From Clostridiales bacterium (GTDB lineage Bacteria > Bacillota > Clostridia > Oscillospirales > Oscillospiraceae): 64,000 nt of DNA. This document shows positions 17,705 to 27,105 of the stretch, piece by piece (within the stretch, counting starts at the first letter, position 1; every line of letters starts with the position of its first letter). The notes under the pieces are model-generated. The model did not search any database. It saw only the letters and a program-made list of their open reading frames with translations, and was not told the origin of the DNA. The position numbers and the translations under genes are program-made. Location: contig SFFW01000003.1 of NCBI GenBank assembly GCA_004556755.1, positions 19,398-83,397 on the forward strand. Reading direction: 5' to 3'.

Positions 17705-18303
17705 AGCTGATTTTAGCGAGCAACAACAAAAACAAGCTGCGTGAGCTGCGTGAGCTTATGTCCGACACGGGCATCGAAATTTTAAGTCAGAGCGAAGCGG
17801 GCTGCAACTTCGAGGTCGAGGAAAACGGAACGACCTTTGCCGAGAACGCATACCTCAAGGCTGAGGCGGTGTATAAGGCGACGGGGCTTGCGTCCCTTGC
17901 CGACGACTCCGGGCTTGCGGTCGATGCGCTCGACGGCGCACCCGGAATATATTCCGCACGCTTTGCGCCAGGCGGACACTCCGCCACCGACTATGAGCGC
18001 AACGTTTATTTGCTTTCCGTGATGGAAAACGTGGAACACAGGGACGCAAAATTCGTCTGTAGTATATGCTGCATCATGCCCGGCGGAGACATCATACGCA
18101 CCGAGGAATACTGCTACGGCGATATAATCCGTGAGCAGAGAGGCTCCGGCGGCTTCGGATACAACACAGTGTTCCGCCCCAAGGGCTATGACATCACCAT
18201 GGCGGAAATGAGCGACGAGGAACGCTACTCAATATCGCACCGGGGCAAGGCGCTTCGGGAGTTTAAGAAGAAACTGAGGGAATACAATGACACTAAGCAG
18301 TAA
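17701..18303 (+). CDS. rdgB: XTP/dITP diphosphatase (HAM1/RdgB family)
   Basis: 200 residues. It hydrolyses non-canonical purine nucleoside triphosphates (ITP, XTP, dITP), cleaning the nucleotide pool. Family motifs are LILASNNKNKLRELRELM at the N-terminus, LADDSGLAVDALDGAPGIYSARFA, and SHRGKAL near the C-terminus. It overlaps ftsY by four bases and yhbY by 17, so it belongs to the same transcription unit. Confidence 0.95.
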   Translation: MKLILASNNKNKLRELRELMSDTGIEILSQSEAGCNFEVEENGTTFAENAYLKAEAVYKATGLASLADDSGLAVDALDGAPGIYSARFAPGGHSATDYERNVYLLSVMENVEHRDAKFVCSICCIMPGGDIIRTEEYCYGDIIREQRGSGGFGYNTVFRPKGYDITMAEMSDEERYSISHRGKALREFKKKLREYNDTKQ

Positions 18304-18595
18304 GCAAAGAGCGCAGCTTCGGGGCATCGCCATGACCGAGGACACGATAATCCAGATAGGCAAGGCGGGTATCACCGAAAACACGGTGACGGAGGTAAAC
18401 AATGCGCTGGCGGCCCGTGAGCTTATAAAGGGCAGAGTGCTTGAAAATTCGCTGCTCACGGCGGCGGAGGCAGCAAACGCACTGGCAGAGGCCTGCGGCG
18501 CCGAGACCGTGCAGGTCATAGGCAGCAAATTCGTGCTGTTTAAAAGAAACATAAAAGAGCCGAAAATAGAATTGGTGAAGAGCAGGAAGAAATGA
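18287..18595 (+). CDS. yhbY: YhbY-family CRM-domain RNA-binding protein
   Basis: 102 residues, one CRM domain. LSSKQRAQLRGIAM and the GKAGIT loop match YhbY/YqeI proteins, which associate with the 50S subunit during assembly. The order yhbY-nadD-yqeK-rsfS is the Bacillus yqeI-nadD-yqeK-yqeL order. It overlaps both neighbours. Confidence 0.93.
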   Translation: MTLSSKQRAQLRGIAMTEDTIIQIGKAGITENTVTEVNNALAARELIKGRVLENSLLTAAEAANALAEACGAETVQVIGSKFVLFKRNIKEPKIELVKSRKK

Positions 18596-19770
18596 AGATT
18601 GCCATATACGGCGGCACGTTTAATCCGCCGCACAGGGGGCATGTCGAGTCGCTGCAAGCAGTTTACGAGCAGGCAAAGCCGGACAGGGTGCTGGTCATCC
18701 CGGCGAGCATACCGCCGCACAAAGAGCTTGCCGCCGGCAGCCCCGACGCCGAGAAGCGCCTTGAGCTTACGAGGCTTGCATTTAAAGAGCTTCCGTATGC
18801 CAAGGTGACGGATATGGAGCTTACGAGGACGGGCAAAAGCTACACTTCGGACACCGTGGCGGAGCTTTTGCGCAAGTACCCTGACGCCGAGCTTATGCTC
18901 GCCATGGGTACGGATATGTTCCTCAGCTTCGAGACATGGCACGAGTACCGCTATCTGATAGATAACGTGACCATGCTCGTCTTTGCCCGCAGAGAGGGCG
19001 AGGACGAAAAGATATTCAAATACGGGGAATATCTCGAAAGCAAATACGGCGCCAAGATAAACTACATTATGCACGACCCGCTGCCGATCTCCTCGTCGGA
19101 GATACGCAGGCTGCTGCCGAGGAGACTCGGAAGAGAGCTTCTGCCCGGCATAGTTTTCGCAAGGATCGTGAAAAACGGGGACTACGCCGCAAAGCCGGAT
19201 TTCCCGTGGCTTCGGGAGCAGTCATATGCCTACCTTTCCCCGAAGCGCATCCCTCATGTGCAGGGCTGCGAGTGGGAGGCGGTGCGGCTGGCAAAGCGTT
19301 GGGGCGAATCCGAGGATGATGCCGCAGAAGCCGGAATTTTGCACGATATAACAAAAAAACTTGTGCTTTCCGAACAATTGATATTAAGTGAAAAATATGG
19401 TATCATTAACGATACCTATGAAACGGCGAACGTAAAGCTGCTGCACGCAAAGACGGGTGCGGCGCTTGCAAGGGATCTTTTCAACATAAGCGACAGGGTG
19501 TACTCGGCGATACGCTGGCACACGACCGGAAAGCCGGACATGACGCTGCTTGAGAAGATAATTTACATGGCGGATTACATCGAGCCGAATCGGGACTTTC
19601 CGGGTGTGGACAAGCTCAGAAAGCTTGCGTATGAGGACCTTGATGCGGCGATGGCCTTAGGGCTTAAAATGAGCCTTGAGGATATACGAAGTTATGGGGC
19701 GGAGCCGTATGAAGTGACGGTTTCGGCGTATGAGTGGTATAAAGCTAAGCTGACTGAGAAAGGGAAATGA
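18592..19770 (+). CDS. nadD: NadD-YqeK fusion: NaMN adenylyltransferase plus HD phosphohydrolase
   Basis: 392 residues covering two enzymes that are separate neighbours in Bacillus. Residues about 1-195 are nicotinate-mononucleotide adenylyltransferase (GGTFNPPHRGH, IPPHK, GTDMFLSFETWHEY, ISSSEIRR), a step of NAD synthesis. Residues about 205-392 are a YqeK HD-domain protein (GILHDITKK near 250, SAIRWHTTGKP, ADYIEPNRDFPGV), a family that hydrolyses Ap4A symmetrically. No stop or frameshift separates the halves, so this looks like a true fusion. Confidence 0.95.
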   Translation: MKIAIYGGTFNPPHRGHVESLQAVYEQAKPDRVLVIPASIPPHKELAAGSPDAEKRLELTRLAFKELPYAKVTDMELTRTGKSYTSDTVAELLRKYPDAELMLAMGTDMFLSFETWHEYRYLIDNVTMLVFARREGEDEKIFKYGEYLESKYGAKINYIMHDPLPISSSEIRRLLPRRLGRELLPGIVFARIVKNGDYAAKPDFPWLREQSYAYLSPKRIPHVQGCEWEAVRLAKRWGESEDDAAEAGILHDITKKLVLSEQLILSEKYGIINDTYETANVKLLHAKTGAALARDLFNISDRVYSAIRWHTTGKPDMTLLEKIIYMADYIEPNRDFPGVDKLRKLAYEDLDAAMALGLKMSLEDIRSYGAEPYEVTVSAYEWYKAKLTEKGK

Positions 19771-19771
19771 A

Positions 19772-21001
19772 ATGCAGTTATACGGAAACAAAAACGACGG
19801 TAAGCATACCGGGGACAGAAGGCCAAAAAGCGAGGAAGAATTTGCTGCCGAGCAGAGAGCGGTGGACGAAGCTATGAGAGGCAACCGTTCCGGCAAGCGC
19901 AAGAAGCGCAAGAAGAAGGGGTCCGCAGTTAAGAAGATCCTGCTTGCAATACTGATAATCGCAGCGCTTGCCGCCGCAGCATGGTTCATATTTGTCGAGT
20001 TCTTTACCGAAGCGCCCGAGGTCGCACCCGAAGGCAGGGAAGACGGCAAGTTTACCTTCCTCATTGTCGGACTTGACAAGGTCGGCAACAACACCGACAC
20101 CATCATGGTCGCTCGCTTTGATACCAAGAACGACAATATAAACGTCGTGAGCCTTCCGAGAGACACTCTCATTAACTCCGAATCCAGCGTTAAAAAGATA
20201 AACAGCGTGTACCCCGCAAGCATCAATAACGGCGGCGACGGCTATACCGCTTTGGCGGCTGCGGTCGAGAAGATGCTGGGCTTTAAGGTCGACCACATTG
20301 TCGTCATCGACATTCAGGCTGCGGCCGAGATCGTGGACACCATCGGCGGCGTTGAGTTTGACGTTCCGGTCAACATGAACTACGACGACCCCACTCAGGA
20401 CCTGCACATCCACATAAACAAGGGACTTCAGAGGCTCAACGGTGAGCAGACGGTTCAGGTGCTGCGTTTCCGTGCGACCTACGGCATGGGCGACATTGAC
20501 CGTATCGACGTGCAGCAGAGCCTGTTCCGTACAATGGCGTCTCAGCTCATAAGCCTCGGCAACATTCCTAACATCGACGAGCTTATAAGTATTGCGGAAA
20601 ACAGAGTCGTGACTTATAATACCCATACGGGCAAGCCGCTTACCGGCGACAATATCCGCTACTTCCTCAAGGAGTTCCTTGACCTCAGCGGTGAGGACAT
20701 CCAGTTTATGAAGATGCCGGCGCTGAACTCTTACTGCGGCGAGATATGCAAGGTCAGCTATGTGTTCCCCGACATCGGCGCATGGGTCGATATGGTCAAC
20801 GAGCGCATTAACCCCTACGACGAAAAGGTGAGCTACGAGGATCTCGACATGGTGACGGTGATGAACGGAAACTTCTACTACACCACGGAGCCTTTACGTG
20901 GCGGCGTTACGAGCTTCTACCTTTATAGCAGCTATCCCAATGTTGCAAACTACGGTATTCTGCCGTATTCAAGTATCCTGACAGATGAGGGTGATAATTG
21001 A
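19772..21001 (+). CDS. LytR-CpsA-Psr family glycopolymer ligase
   Basis: 409 residues. LCP proteins transfer undecaprenyl-linked anionic polymers to peptidoglycan. A highly basic cytoplasmic segment (RSGKRKKRKKKG) precedes one membrane helix at about 54-75. The LCP domain follows with FLIVGLDKVGNNTDTIMVA, VVSLPRDTLI, the YPASINNGGDGYTAL region and LRFRATYGMGDIDRI, carrying the conserved Asp and Arg residues. It lies between nadD-yqeK and rsfS. The WecG/TagA enzyme at 27.8 kb could make a substrate, but that link is inference. Confidence 0.92.
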   Translation: MQLYGNKNDGKHTGDRRPKSEEEFAAEQRAVDEAMRGNRSGKRKKRKKKGSAVKKILLAILIIAALAAAAWFIFVEFFTEAPEVAPEGREDGKFTFLIVGLDKVGNNTDTIMVARFDTKNDNINVVSLPRDTLINSESSVKKINSVYPASINNGGDGYTALAAAVEKMLGFKVDHIVVIDIQAAAEIVDTIGGVEFDVPVNMNYDDPTQDLHIHINKGLQRLNGEQTVQVLRFRATYGMGDIDRIDVQQSLFRTMASQLISLGNIPNIDELISIAENRVVTYNTHTGKPLTGDNIRYFLKEFLDLSGEDIQFMKMPALNSYCGEICKVSYVFPDIGAWVDMVNERINPYDEKVSYEDLDMVTVMNGNFYYTTEPLRGGVTSFYLYSSYPNVANYGILPYSSILTDEGDN

Positions 21002-21363
21002 TGATGACACCGAAGGAGGTCGTTCAGATCGCCGCAAAAGCGCTGAACGATAAAAAAGGAAAGGACATAAAGGTCCTTAAAACCCACGATCTCACGACGC
21101 TGTGCGACTATTTCGTGATATGCACCGGCACCTCCTCCACACATATCAAGTCGCTTACCGACGAGATCGACAGAGCAATGAGTGAGGCGGGAGAACCGCC
21201 CATCCGCAGAGAAGGCTACCGCAGCGGCAACTGGGTGCTGCTTGACTTCGGATGCGTCGTCGCTCACGTCTTCACCGAGGACGCAAGAGAGTTTTATAAG
21301 CTCGAAAGGCTCTGGTCCGACGCCGAGGAGATCGACCTCTCATCCCTTATCGGCCCCTGCTAA
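21001..21363 (+). CDS. rsfS: ribosomal silencing factor RsfS
   Basis: 120 residues. RsfS binds uL14 on the 50S subunit and blocks subunit joining when nutrients are scarce. KDIKVLKTHDLTTLCDYFVICTG and NWVLLDFGCVVAHVF are family signatures. The ATG at 21001 overlaps the preceding TGA; a second ATG follows at once. A GC-rich hairpin overlaps its 3' end. Confidence 0.94.
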   Translation: MMTPKEVVQIAAKALNDKKGKDIKVLKTHDLTTLCDYFVICTGTSSTHIKSLTDEIDRAMSEAGEPPIRREGYRSGNWVLLDFGCVVAHVFTEDAREFYKLERLWSDAEEIDLSSLIGPC

Positions 21364-21372
21364 GGGGCCTTC
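21350..21372 (+). terminator. weak hairpin at the rsfS-leuS junction
   Basis: GGCCCC and GGGGCC pair around a short CTGCTAA-type loop that includes the rsfS stop codon. Only two T follow, so partial termination or mRNA stabilisation before leuS is more likely than full termination. Confidence 0.35.
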
Positions 21373-21405
21373 GGACATTTATACTATGATAAGGGAGATA
21401 TAAAA

Positions 21406-23823
21406 ATGAAATACGATTTTGCCGCAATAGAAAAGAAATGGCAGGAAAATTGGGAAAAAACCAAACCTTACGCCGCAATTACCGGCGATCCGAGACCTAA
21501 GTTTTACGGACTTATCGAGTTCCCGTACCCTTCGGGTCAGGGACTGCACGTCGGTCACCCCAGACCCTTTACGGCGATCGACATCGTGTGCCGCAAAAGG
21601 AGAATGCAGGGCTACAACGTCCTGTTTCCCATCGGCTTTGACGCATTCGGTCTGCCCACCGAGAACTATGCGATAAAGACCCATATCCACCCCACCAAGG
21701 TGACGGCGGCGAACATCAAGACCTTTACCTCTCAGCTCAAGATGCTGGGCTATGGCTTTGACTGGGACAGAGTTGTCGATACGACCGACCCCAAGTACTA
21801 CAAGTGGACCCAGTGGATATTCCTCCAGATGTACAAGCACGGGCTTGCGTATAAGGCGACGATGCCCGTGAACTGGTGTACCTCCTGCAAGTGCGTGCTT
21901 GCAAACGAGGAGGTCGTGGACGGCGTATGCGAGCGCTGCGGCAGCGAGGTCGTGCGCAAGGAAAAGAGCCAGTGGATGCTGGCGATCACCAAGTACGCAC
22001 AGCGCCTTATCGACGATCTGGACGATCTCGACTACCTTGAGAGAGTCAAGATCCAGCAGAAGAATTGGATCGGACGCTCCACCGGTGCCGAAATAACCTT
22101 TGACACCAACCTCGGCGAAAAGGTGACGGTGTACACCACGAGACCCGACACCCTTTTCGGCACGAGCTATATGGTCATTTCGCCGGAGCATCCGCTGCTT
22201 GAGAAGTGGCTGCCTGAGATCGAAAACCGTGATGAGGTCGAGGCGTACCGCATCGAGGCGGGCAGAAAGTCCGACTTCGAGCGAGGTGAGCTTAACAAGG
22301 AAAAGACCGGCGTGCGCCTTGCGGGCGTTGAGGTTATGAACCCCGTTACCGGCAAGCCCCTGCCGATGTTCGTCTCCGACTATGTTCTCATGGGCTACGG
22401 CACCGGCATAGTCATGGGCGTTCCGGGACACGACCAGCGTGACTGGGAGTTTGCGACCAAGTTCGGTCTGCCGATAATCGAGGTTGTTTCCGGCGGCGAC
22501 GTAACGAAGGGCGCATTCGTTGCAAAGGACGACAGCGCCGTCATGGTAAACTCCGGCTTCCTCAACGGCATGACCGTAAAAGAAGCCATCCCCGCAATGA
22601 AAAAGTACCTTGAGGAAAAAGGTATAGGCGTCGAGAAGGTCAACTACAAGCTCCGTGACTGGGTGTTCTCACGTCAGCGTTACTGGGGCGAGCCTATCCC
22701 GATGATTAACTGCCCCGAATGCGGTTGGGTACCCGTGCCGGAGGAGGAGCTGCCGCTCGTCCTGCCCGACGTGGAAAACTACGAGCCGACCGATAACGGC
22801 GAAAGCCCCATCGCAAAGATGCGTGACTGGGTGGAATGCACCTGCCCCAAGTGCGGCGGCAAGGCCGAGCGTGAGACAGATACGATGCCTAACTGGGCAG
22901 GCTCAAGCTGGTACTGGCTCCGCTATATGGATCCGCACAACGACAAGGAGTTCGTCTCCAAGGAAGCCGAAAACTACTGGGGTCCCGTTGACTGGTACAA
23001 CGGCGGTATGGAGCATACCACGCTGCACCTCCTGTACTCCCGCTTCTGGCACAAATTCCTGTACGACATCGGTGAGGTCCACACCAAGGAGCCTTACGCA
23101 AAGCGTACATCCCACGGCATGATCCTCGGCGAGGGCGGCGAAAAGATGAGCAAGTCGAGGGGCAACGTCATAAACCCGAACGACATTGTCAATCAGTACG
23201 GCGCCGACACTCTGCGTCTGCACATTATGTTCATCGGCGACTTTGAAAAGGCGGTGTCGTGGTCTAACGAGGCAGTCAAGGGCTCAAAGCGCTTCCTCGA
23301 CCGCTGTTGGAACCTCATGGAGCTTGCGAGCGACGACGAGGGCTATTCCGCAAAGAACGAGAGCGTTGTCCACAAGACCGTGAAAAAGGTCGGCGCCGAC
23401 ATCGAGGAGCTGAAGATGAACACGGCGATCGCCGCTCTGATGAGCATGGTCAACGACTTCTACGCAAACGGCTGCACCAAGGGCGAGGTCAAAACTCTGC
23501 TCCTGCTTTTAAGCCCCTTTGCTCCGCATATCGTTGAGGAAATGTGGGAACAGATGGGCTTTGCCGCAGCCGAGGGCAAGATGGCGATGCAGATGCCGTG
23601 GCCTTCCTACACCGATTCCAAGACCGTTGACAACGAGTGCGAGATGGCGGTCCAGGTGAACGGTAAGCTCAAGACCACGATCAAGGCGCCCGTTGACTCC
23701 GAGGACGACTACGTTGTTGAGCTTGCCTGCAAGGACGCAAAGGTCGCACCGCTGCTTGAGGGCAAAACGCTTGTCAAGACCATTGTCAGGAAAAACAAGA
23801 TAGTCAGCCTTGTGGTAAAATAA
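21406..23823 (+). CDS. leuS: leucyl-tRNA synthetase
   Basis: 805 residues, the usual bacterial size. The class I signature is [13 protein letters not shown], with KMSKSRGNV in the catalytic C-terminal part. A zinc-binding CTSC...CERC segment and the CP1 editing insertion ([28 protein letters not shown]) are present, then the anticodon-binding domain. ATG at 21406 follows a GGGAGA site. No T-box leader fits in the 42-base gap upstream. Confidence 0.97.
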   Translation: MKYDFAAIEKKWQENWEKTKPYAAITGDPRPKFYGLIEFPYPSGQGLHVGHPRPFTAIDIVCRKRRMQGYNVLFPIGFDAFGLPTENYAIKTHIHPTKVTAANIKTFTSQLKMLGYGFDWDRVVDTTDPKYYKWTQWIFLQMYKHGLAYKATMPVNWCTSCKCVLANEEVVDGVCERCGSEVVRKEKSQWMLAITKYAQRLIDDLDDLDYLERVKIQQKNWIGRSTGAEITFDTNLGEKVTVYTTRPDTLFGTSYMVISPEHPLLEKWLPEIENRDEVEAYRIEAGRKSDFERGELNKEKTGVRLAGVEVMNPVTGKPLPMFVSDYVLMGYGTGIVMGVPGHDQRDWEFATKFGLPIIEVVSGGDVTKGAFVAKDDSAVMVNSGFLNGMTVKEAIPAMKKYLEEKGIGVEKVNYKLRDWVFSRQRYWGEPIPMINCPECGWVPVPEEELPLVLPDVENYEPTDNGESPIAKMRDWVECTCPKCGGKAERETDTMPNWAGSSWYWLRYMDPHNDKEFVSKEAENYWGPVDWYNGGMEHTTLHLLYSRFWHKFLYDIGEVHTKEPYAKRTSHGMILGEGGEKMSKSRGNVINPNDIVNQYGADTLRLHIMFIGDFEKAVSWSNEAVKGSKRFLDRCWNLMELASDDEGYSAKNESVVHKTVKKVGADIEELKMNTAIAALMSMVNDFYANGCTKGEVKTLLLLLSPFAPHIVEEMWEQMGFAAAEGKMAMQMPWPSYTDSKTVDNECEMAVQVNGKLKTTIKAPVDSEDDYVVELACKDAKVAPLLEGKTLVKTIVRKNKIVSLVVK

Positions 23824-23845
23824 GCGGATATAAGAATAATTGTGG

Positions 23846-23874
23846 TTGACATTGGACTGTAAAACAAGTATAAT
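23846..23874 (+). promoter_or_regulatory. strong sigma-A promoter of rpsU
   Basis: Perfect TTGACA at 23846-23851 and perfect TATAAT at 23869-23874 with 17-base spacing. It is the best promoter match in the window and fits a highly expressed ribosomal protein. Confidence 0.9.
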
Positions 23875-23882
23875 GTCATTCG

Positions 23883-23923
23883 TTAAGCCAAAGAGTTTGG
23901 CCCTTAAAGCGCCGCAAGGCGTT
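23883..23923 (+). promoter_or_regulatory. double hairpin leader of rpsU
   Basis: Within the leader, TTAA-GCCAAA / TTTGGC-CC-TTAA forms a hairpin with a GAG loop (23883-23907). It abuts AGCGCC-GCAA-GGCGTT, a six-base-pair stem with a GNRA tetraloop (23908-23923). The ribosome site GGAGGG follows directly. This could be a protein- or translation-responsive leader; I do not recognise a named family. Confidence 0.5.
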
Positions 23924-23942
23924 AATGGAGGGAGTGAAATAA

Positions 23943-24128
23943 ATGTCTGAAATCTATGTCAAGGAAAATGAGTCTCTGGACAATGCTCTTAAAAGATTCA
24001 AGCGCAGCTGCGCAAAGGCCGGCGTTCTGCAGGACCTCAGAAAGAAGGAGTACTATCAGAGTCCCAGCGTAAAGCGCCGCAAAAAGAGCGAGGCCGCACG
24101 CAAGAACAAGAACAAGAGATACTACTAA
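23943..24128 (+). CDS. rpsU: 30S ribosomal protein S21
   Basis: 61 residues. The N-terminal [20 protein letters not shown] and the basic C-terminus are characteristic of bS21. It stands alone, with its own strong promoter and terminator and without the yqeY partner seen in many Firmicutes. A GGAGGG ribosome site precedes the ATG. Confidence 0.97.
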   Translation: MSEIYVKENESLDNALKRFKRSCAKAGVLQDLRKKEYYQSPSVKRRKKSEAARKNKNKRYY

Positions 24129-24130
24129 TT

Positions 24131-24165
24131 AAAAAAGCCTGTACCGATTTGGTACAGGCTTTTTT
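24131..24165. terminator. bidirectional terminator between rpsU and the deacylase gene
   Basis: AAAAAAGCCTGTACC and GGTACAGGCTTTTTT are perfect inverted arms with a five-base loop. A-tracts and T-tracts on both sides let it serve rpsU on plus and the convergent deacylase gene on minus. Confidence 0.93.
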
Positions 24166-24170
24166 ATTGC

Positions 24171-24731
24171 TTATTCCTCAACGCTCCACGGCAGCTCAAC
24201 TGCCGTAAAGCCGTGATGCACGGCGGGGAGGAACTTATCCGTAATATCCGTCGTCCTGATCTTAAGAGACGAGGTGTTCATGCACGGGTGGCAGCCGAGA
24301 AATTCGTCCTTTAAAACGTCGGAATCAATGACGGCTTTGACCTTGCCACCGGTGTCGTTCATCAGACAGAGGATGCTGACGGAGCCGGGCGTGACCCCCA
24401 AAAGCTCCTCCATGTGCTGCGGCGAGGCAAAGGAGAGCCGAGCCGTGCCGAGCTGCTTTGACAGGAGCTTGGTCTTAAACGGCTTATCGCCCGGCATGAG
24501 CAGCAGATAAAACTCCGTCTGCTGGCGGTTCGTGAGAAATAGATTCTTGCAGATGTGTGCGCCGAGTACGGCTTCCGCATCCATGCAGTCGGCGATGGTG
24601 TCGGCGTGGGGATGGTCAACGGAAACGCAGTCGATGCCGAGAGTCTCCAAAAGCTCTCTTGCCCGCCTTTCAACCTGCGCTCTCGATTCGAGATCCGACG
24701 GCTTGCCGGAATATACTTCTGATACCTTCAT
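24171..24731 (-). CDS. prdX: prolyl-tRNA trans-editing protein (PrdX/YbaK family)
   Basis: 186 residues. This free-standing editing domain removes wrongly attached amino acids, usually alanine, from tRNA-Pro. Family features are the conserved DHPHA, the GAHICKNLFLTNRQQTEFYLLLMPGDK region with its Lys, GVTPGSVSILCL near the middle and LGCHPCMNTSSLKI at the end. The ATG at 24731 follows an AGAGGTG site; a longer upstream reading would run into the CoA-transferase gene. It starts four bases after that gene ends, so both are probably co-transcribed. The symbol follows the clostridial name. Confidence 0.85.
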   Translation of the reverse strand: MKVSEVYSGKPSDLESRAQVERRARELLETLGIDCVSVDHPHADTIADCMDAEAVLGAHICKNLFLTNRQQTEFYLLLMPGDKPFKTKLLSKQLGTARLSFASPQHMEELLGVTPGSVSILCLMNDTGGKVKAVIDSDVLKDEFLGCHPCMNTSSLKIRTTDITDKFLPAVHHGFTAVELPWSVEE

Positions 24732-24735
24732 ATTT

Positions 24736-26070
24736 TCACCTCTTGTTAGACGGAAGCCATATGTGCATTTCGTCCGCCTTGCGTATAAGCTCGTCCCGGA
24801 AATCGGGGTGCGCAATGCCGATGAGCATATCGGCACGCTCCCAAGTCGTGCGACCTGCGAGGTTCACGGCGCCGTATTCGGTGACGACGTAAAACGCCTG
24901 ACTTCTCGGCGTCGTGACAATATCGCCGTTAAACGTCGGAACTATGCGGCTTTTAAGCTCGCCCTTGCGATTCTTGTAGGTGCTGCTCATGCAGATAAAC
25001 GCCTTACCGTTGCGGCTCATGCTTGCACCGGTCACAAAGTCGAGCTGACCGCCCGTGCCGCTTATCTGCCGTGTTCCGGCGCTTTCGGAGGAAATCTGTC
25101 CGAAAAGGTCGGCGGAAATGCAGGCGTTTATGGAGACCATGTTTTCGTTTGCGGCGATGACGTTCGGGTCGTTGACGTATGACAGAGGGTAGCCGCAGAA
25201 GTCGGAGTTGTTGTCGAGCCAGTCGTACATCTCACGGCTGCCGATCGCAAGACCTAAAATACCGACACCTCGGTGCAGCGTCTTTCCGACATTTGTAAGT
25301 TTGCCCGCCTTGTACATGGAAAGGTATGCGTCGGAGCAAAGCTCGGTGTGCATACCGAGGTCACGAAGGTCACTTTCTGCGATAAGCTCACCCAAGGCGT
25401 TCGGCATACCGCCGATGCCGAGCTGAACCGTTGCGCCGTTTCGTATGTGCGGCAGAACGTGCCGAGCGATGCGGATGTCGGTCTCGGTGGGAGCGGGATT
25501 CGGCATCTCATACAGCGGAGGATCGCCGCTCTCGACTATCATATCGACCTGACTTATGTGTATGCGAACGTCTTCACTGCCGAGTATCCTCGGCGTGTTG
25601 CGGTTGACCTCAACTATGACGACGGCGCTGTTGTCGGCAATGCACTTTGACAGACCGAGAGAGCTGCCGAAGTAAAAATAGCCCTCGTCGTCCATGCCGG
25701 AGACAGTCACCATGCACACGTCTGAGTGCAAAAAATTCTTGTAATACCAAGCAAGATTGCGGAATATCATCGGCTCGAAAAACGCCCTGCCGCAGTCGAT
25801 TAGCCTGCGCTCGTAGGCGGAGCAATGCCAGGTGTTGTAGACGAAATGCTCAAGCGTCGGGTCACATTCTACGACCGCAATAGGTCCGAAAATAAGGTCG
25901 CCCCTGATCTTGACGCTGTGCAGCTCGTCACGCCGCAGGCTAAGCGCTCTGTCAAGCGTCACGGGGAAGCTGAGATTTGAGGTGTATTCCACCCAGTCGC
26001 CGCTTTTGACGCAGCGGACCGCTTCATCTGCGGTGCGAAGCTTTCTTGCGTATTCTGCCGAATAATCCAT
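24736..26070 (-). CDS. butyryl-CoA:acetate / 4-hydroxybutyrate CoA-transferase family
   Basis: 444 residues of the family I CoA-transferase group that includes gut butyryl-CoA:acetate CoA-transferase. Two domains show the GIGGMPN oxyanion loop at 218-224, the likely catalytic glutamate Glu243 in HTELCSDAY, and the SVGTRQ-like segment [20 protein letters not shown] of butyrate producers. ATG at 26070 is set by a GGAGGC site at 26075-26080. If it is the butyrate-forming enzyme it would end fermentation by exchanging butyryl-CoA with acetate. Sequence alone does not exclude 4-hydroxybutyrate or propionate as substrate. Confidence 0.85.
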   Translation of the reverse strand: MDYSAEYARKLRTADEAVRCVKSGDWVEYTSNLSFPVTLDRALSLRRDELHSVKIRGDLIFGPIAVVECDPTLEHFVYNTWHCSAYERRLIDCGRAFFEPMIFRNLAWYYKNFLHSDVCMVTVSGMDDEGYFYFGSSLGLSKCIADNSAVVIVEVNRNTPRILGSEDVRIHISQVDMIVESGDPPLYEMPNPAPTETDIRIARHVLPHIRNGATVQLGIGGMPNALGELIAESDLRDLGMHTELCSDAYLSMYKAGKLTNVGKTLHRGVGILGLAIGSREMYDWLDNNSDFCGYPLSYVNDPNVIAANENMVSINACISADLFGQISSESAGTRQISGTGGQLDFVTGASMSRNGKAFICMSSTYKNRKGELKSRIVPTFNGDIVTTPRSQAFYVVTEYGAVNLAGRTTWERADMLIGIAHPDFRDELIRKADEMHIWLPSNKR

Positions 26071-26097
26071 AGCCGCCTCCGATAATTTGATGCCGTT

Positions 26098-26126
26098 ATT
26101 ATCGCACAATTTGCCGAAAATGGCAA
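26098..26126 (-). promoter_or_regulatory. sigma-A promoter of the CoA-transferase gene
   Basis: On the minus strand TTGCCA (26121-26126) and GATAAT (26098-26103) are 17 bases apart, leaving a short leader with a GGAGGC site. It is divergent from the promoter at 26140. Confidence 0.6.
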
Positions 26127-26139
26127 TAGAGGCTTACCC

Positions 26140-26168
26140 TTGTAAAATCGGCTCAAACATAGTACAAT
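26140..26168 (+). promoter_or_regulatory. sigma-A promoter of the DNA glycosylase gene
   Basis: TTGTAA at 26140-26145 and TACAAT at 26163-26168 with 17-base spacing, then an AGGTGA ribosome site before the ATG at 26191. Confidence 0.7.
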
Positions 26169-26190
26169 ATAGTGAAAACGAGGTGAGACC

Positions 26191-27048
26191 ATGAACACTA
26201 TTGAGCTATGCGGAACAGACAAGCTCGACATAGTAAAAACCTTCGAATGCGGGCAATGCTTCCGTTGGAACGCCGACGAAAACGGAGTGTATCACGGCGT
26301 TGCCGGAGAAAACCCTGCAAAGGTATTTGTTAACGGCGGCAAGGTTTACATAACATCGGAAGCGCCGGAGAGCTTTTGGCGCAGCTACTTTGACATGGAC
26401 ACCGATTATGAGCTTGCGGCTGCAGGCTTTACGGGGGAATACTTGGAGCGCTGCCGAGAGTTCGGAAAGGGCATCCGCATACTCAGGCAGGAACCGTGGG
26501 AGGCACTTTGCTCGTTTATCATTTCCCAGTGCAACAACATCATCCGCATCAAGGGCATTGTCGAACGGCTTTGCGAAAGCTTCGGAAAAGCTGTCCGTTT
26601 TGATGGCAAATGCTGCTATACTTTCCCTTCGGCGGATACTGTGGCTGCGCTCGGTGAGGACGATCTCAAGGTGCTGCGCTGCGGCTACCGTGCGGAGTAT
26701 ATAATCACGGCGGCGAGAGCGGTCTGCACGGGTGAGCTTGACCTGCAAGGGCTAAAGGAACTTGACTGCCGTGAGGCGGTGAAGGAGCTTCGGAAGCTGA
26801 AGGGCATAGGGGAGAAGGTTGCTAACTGCGTCGTTCTGTTTGGGCTTAACCACACGGAGGCGTTTCCTATTGACGTGTGGATGAAGCGAGCACTAAAGGA
26901 GCATTTTCCGCCGGACTTTGACCCCGAAACCCTCGGAAGGTATGCCGGACTTGCACAGCAGTATATCTTCTATTATGCAAGAAGCGGCGCCGGGGCAAAT
27001 GCTCCGAAAAACGCCGAAATGCTTTGCGGTACTGGAATAATTACTTGA
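26191..27048 (+). CDS. OGG1-type 8-oxoguanine DNA glycosylase
   Basis: 285 residues. It removes oxidised guanine from DNA and may nick at the resulting site. The N-terminal OGG domain has TFECGQCFRW. The helix-hairpin-helix LRKLKGIGEKVANCVVLFGL carries the Schiff-base lysine (Lys209), and FPIDVW supplies catalytic Asp228. QCNN (about 114-117) matches the conserved Gln-Cys-Asn-Asn of this class. It stands alone with its own promoter, followed by the sirtuin gene. Confidence 0.93.
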   Translation: MNTIELCGTDKLDIVKTFECGQCFRWNADENGVYHGVAGENPAKVFVNGGKVYITSEAPESFWRSYFDMDTDYELAAAGFTGEYLERCREFGKGIRILRQEPWEALCSFIISQCNNIIRIKGIVERLCESFGKAVRFDGKCCYTFPSADTVAALGEDDLKVLRCGYRAEYIITAARAVCTGELDLQGLKELDCREAVKELRKLKGIGEKVANCVVLFGLNHTEAFPIDVWMKRALKEHFPPDFDPETLGRYAGLAQQYIFYYARSGAGANAPKNAEMLCGTGIIT

Positions 27049-27073
27049 TTATGATACGCCGATATAGTATAAT
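27045..27073 (+). promoter_or_regulatory. sigma-A promoter of the sirtuin gene
   Basis: TTGATT at 27045-27050 overlaps the end of the glycosylase gene; TATAAT is at 27068-27073 with 17-base spacing. A GGGAGA ribosome site follows. Confidence 0.75.
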
Positions 27074-27105
27074 AAAATAATTCAAACGGGAAGGGAGACC
27101 GCAGT

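Noticed and set aside
21364-21405. T-box leader for leuS (and likewise alaS at 32069)
   Set aside because: The gaps are far too short, and alaS overlaps the previous gene.
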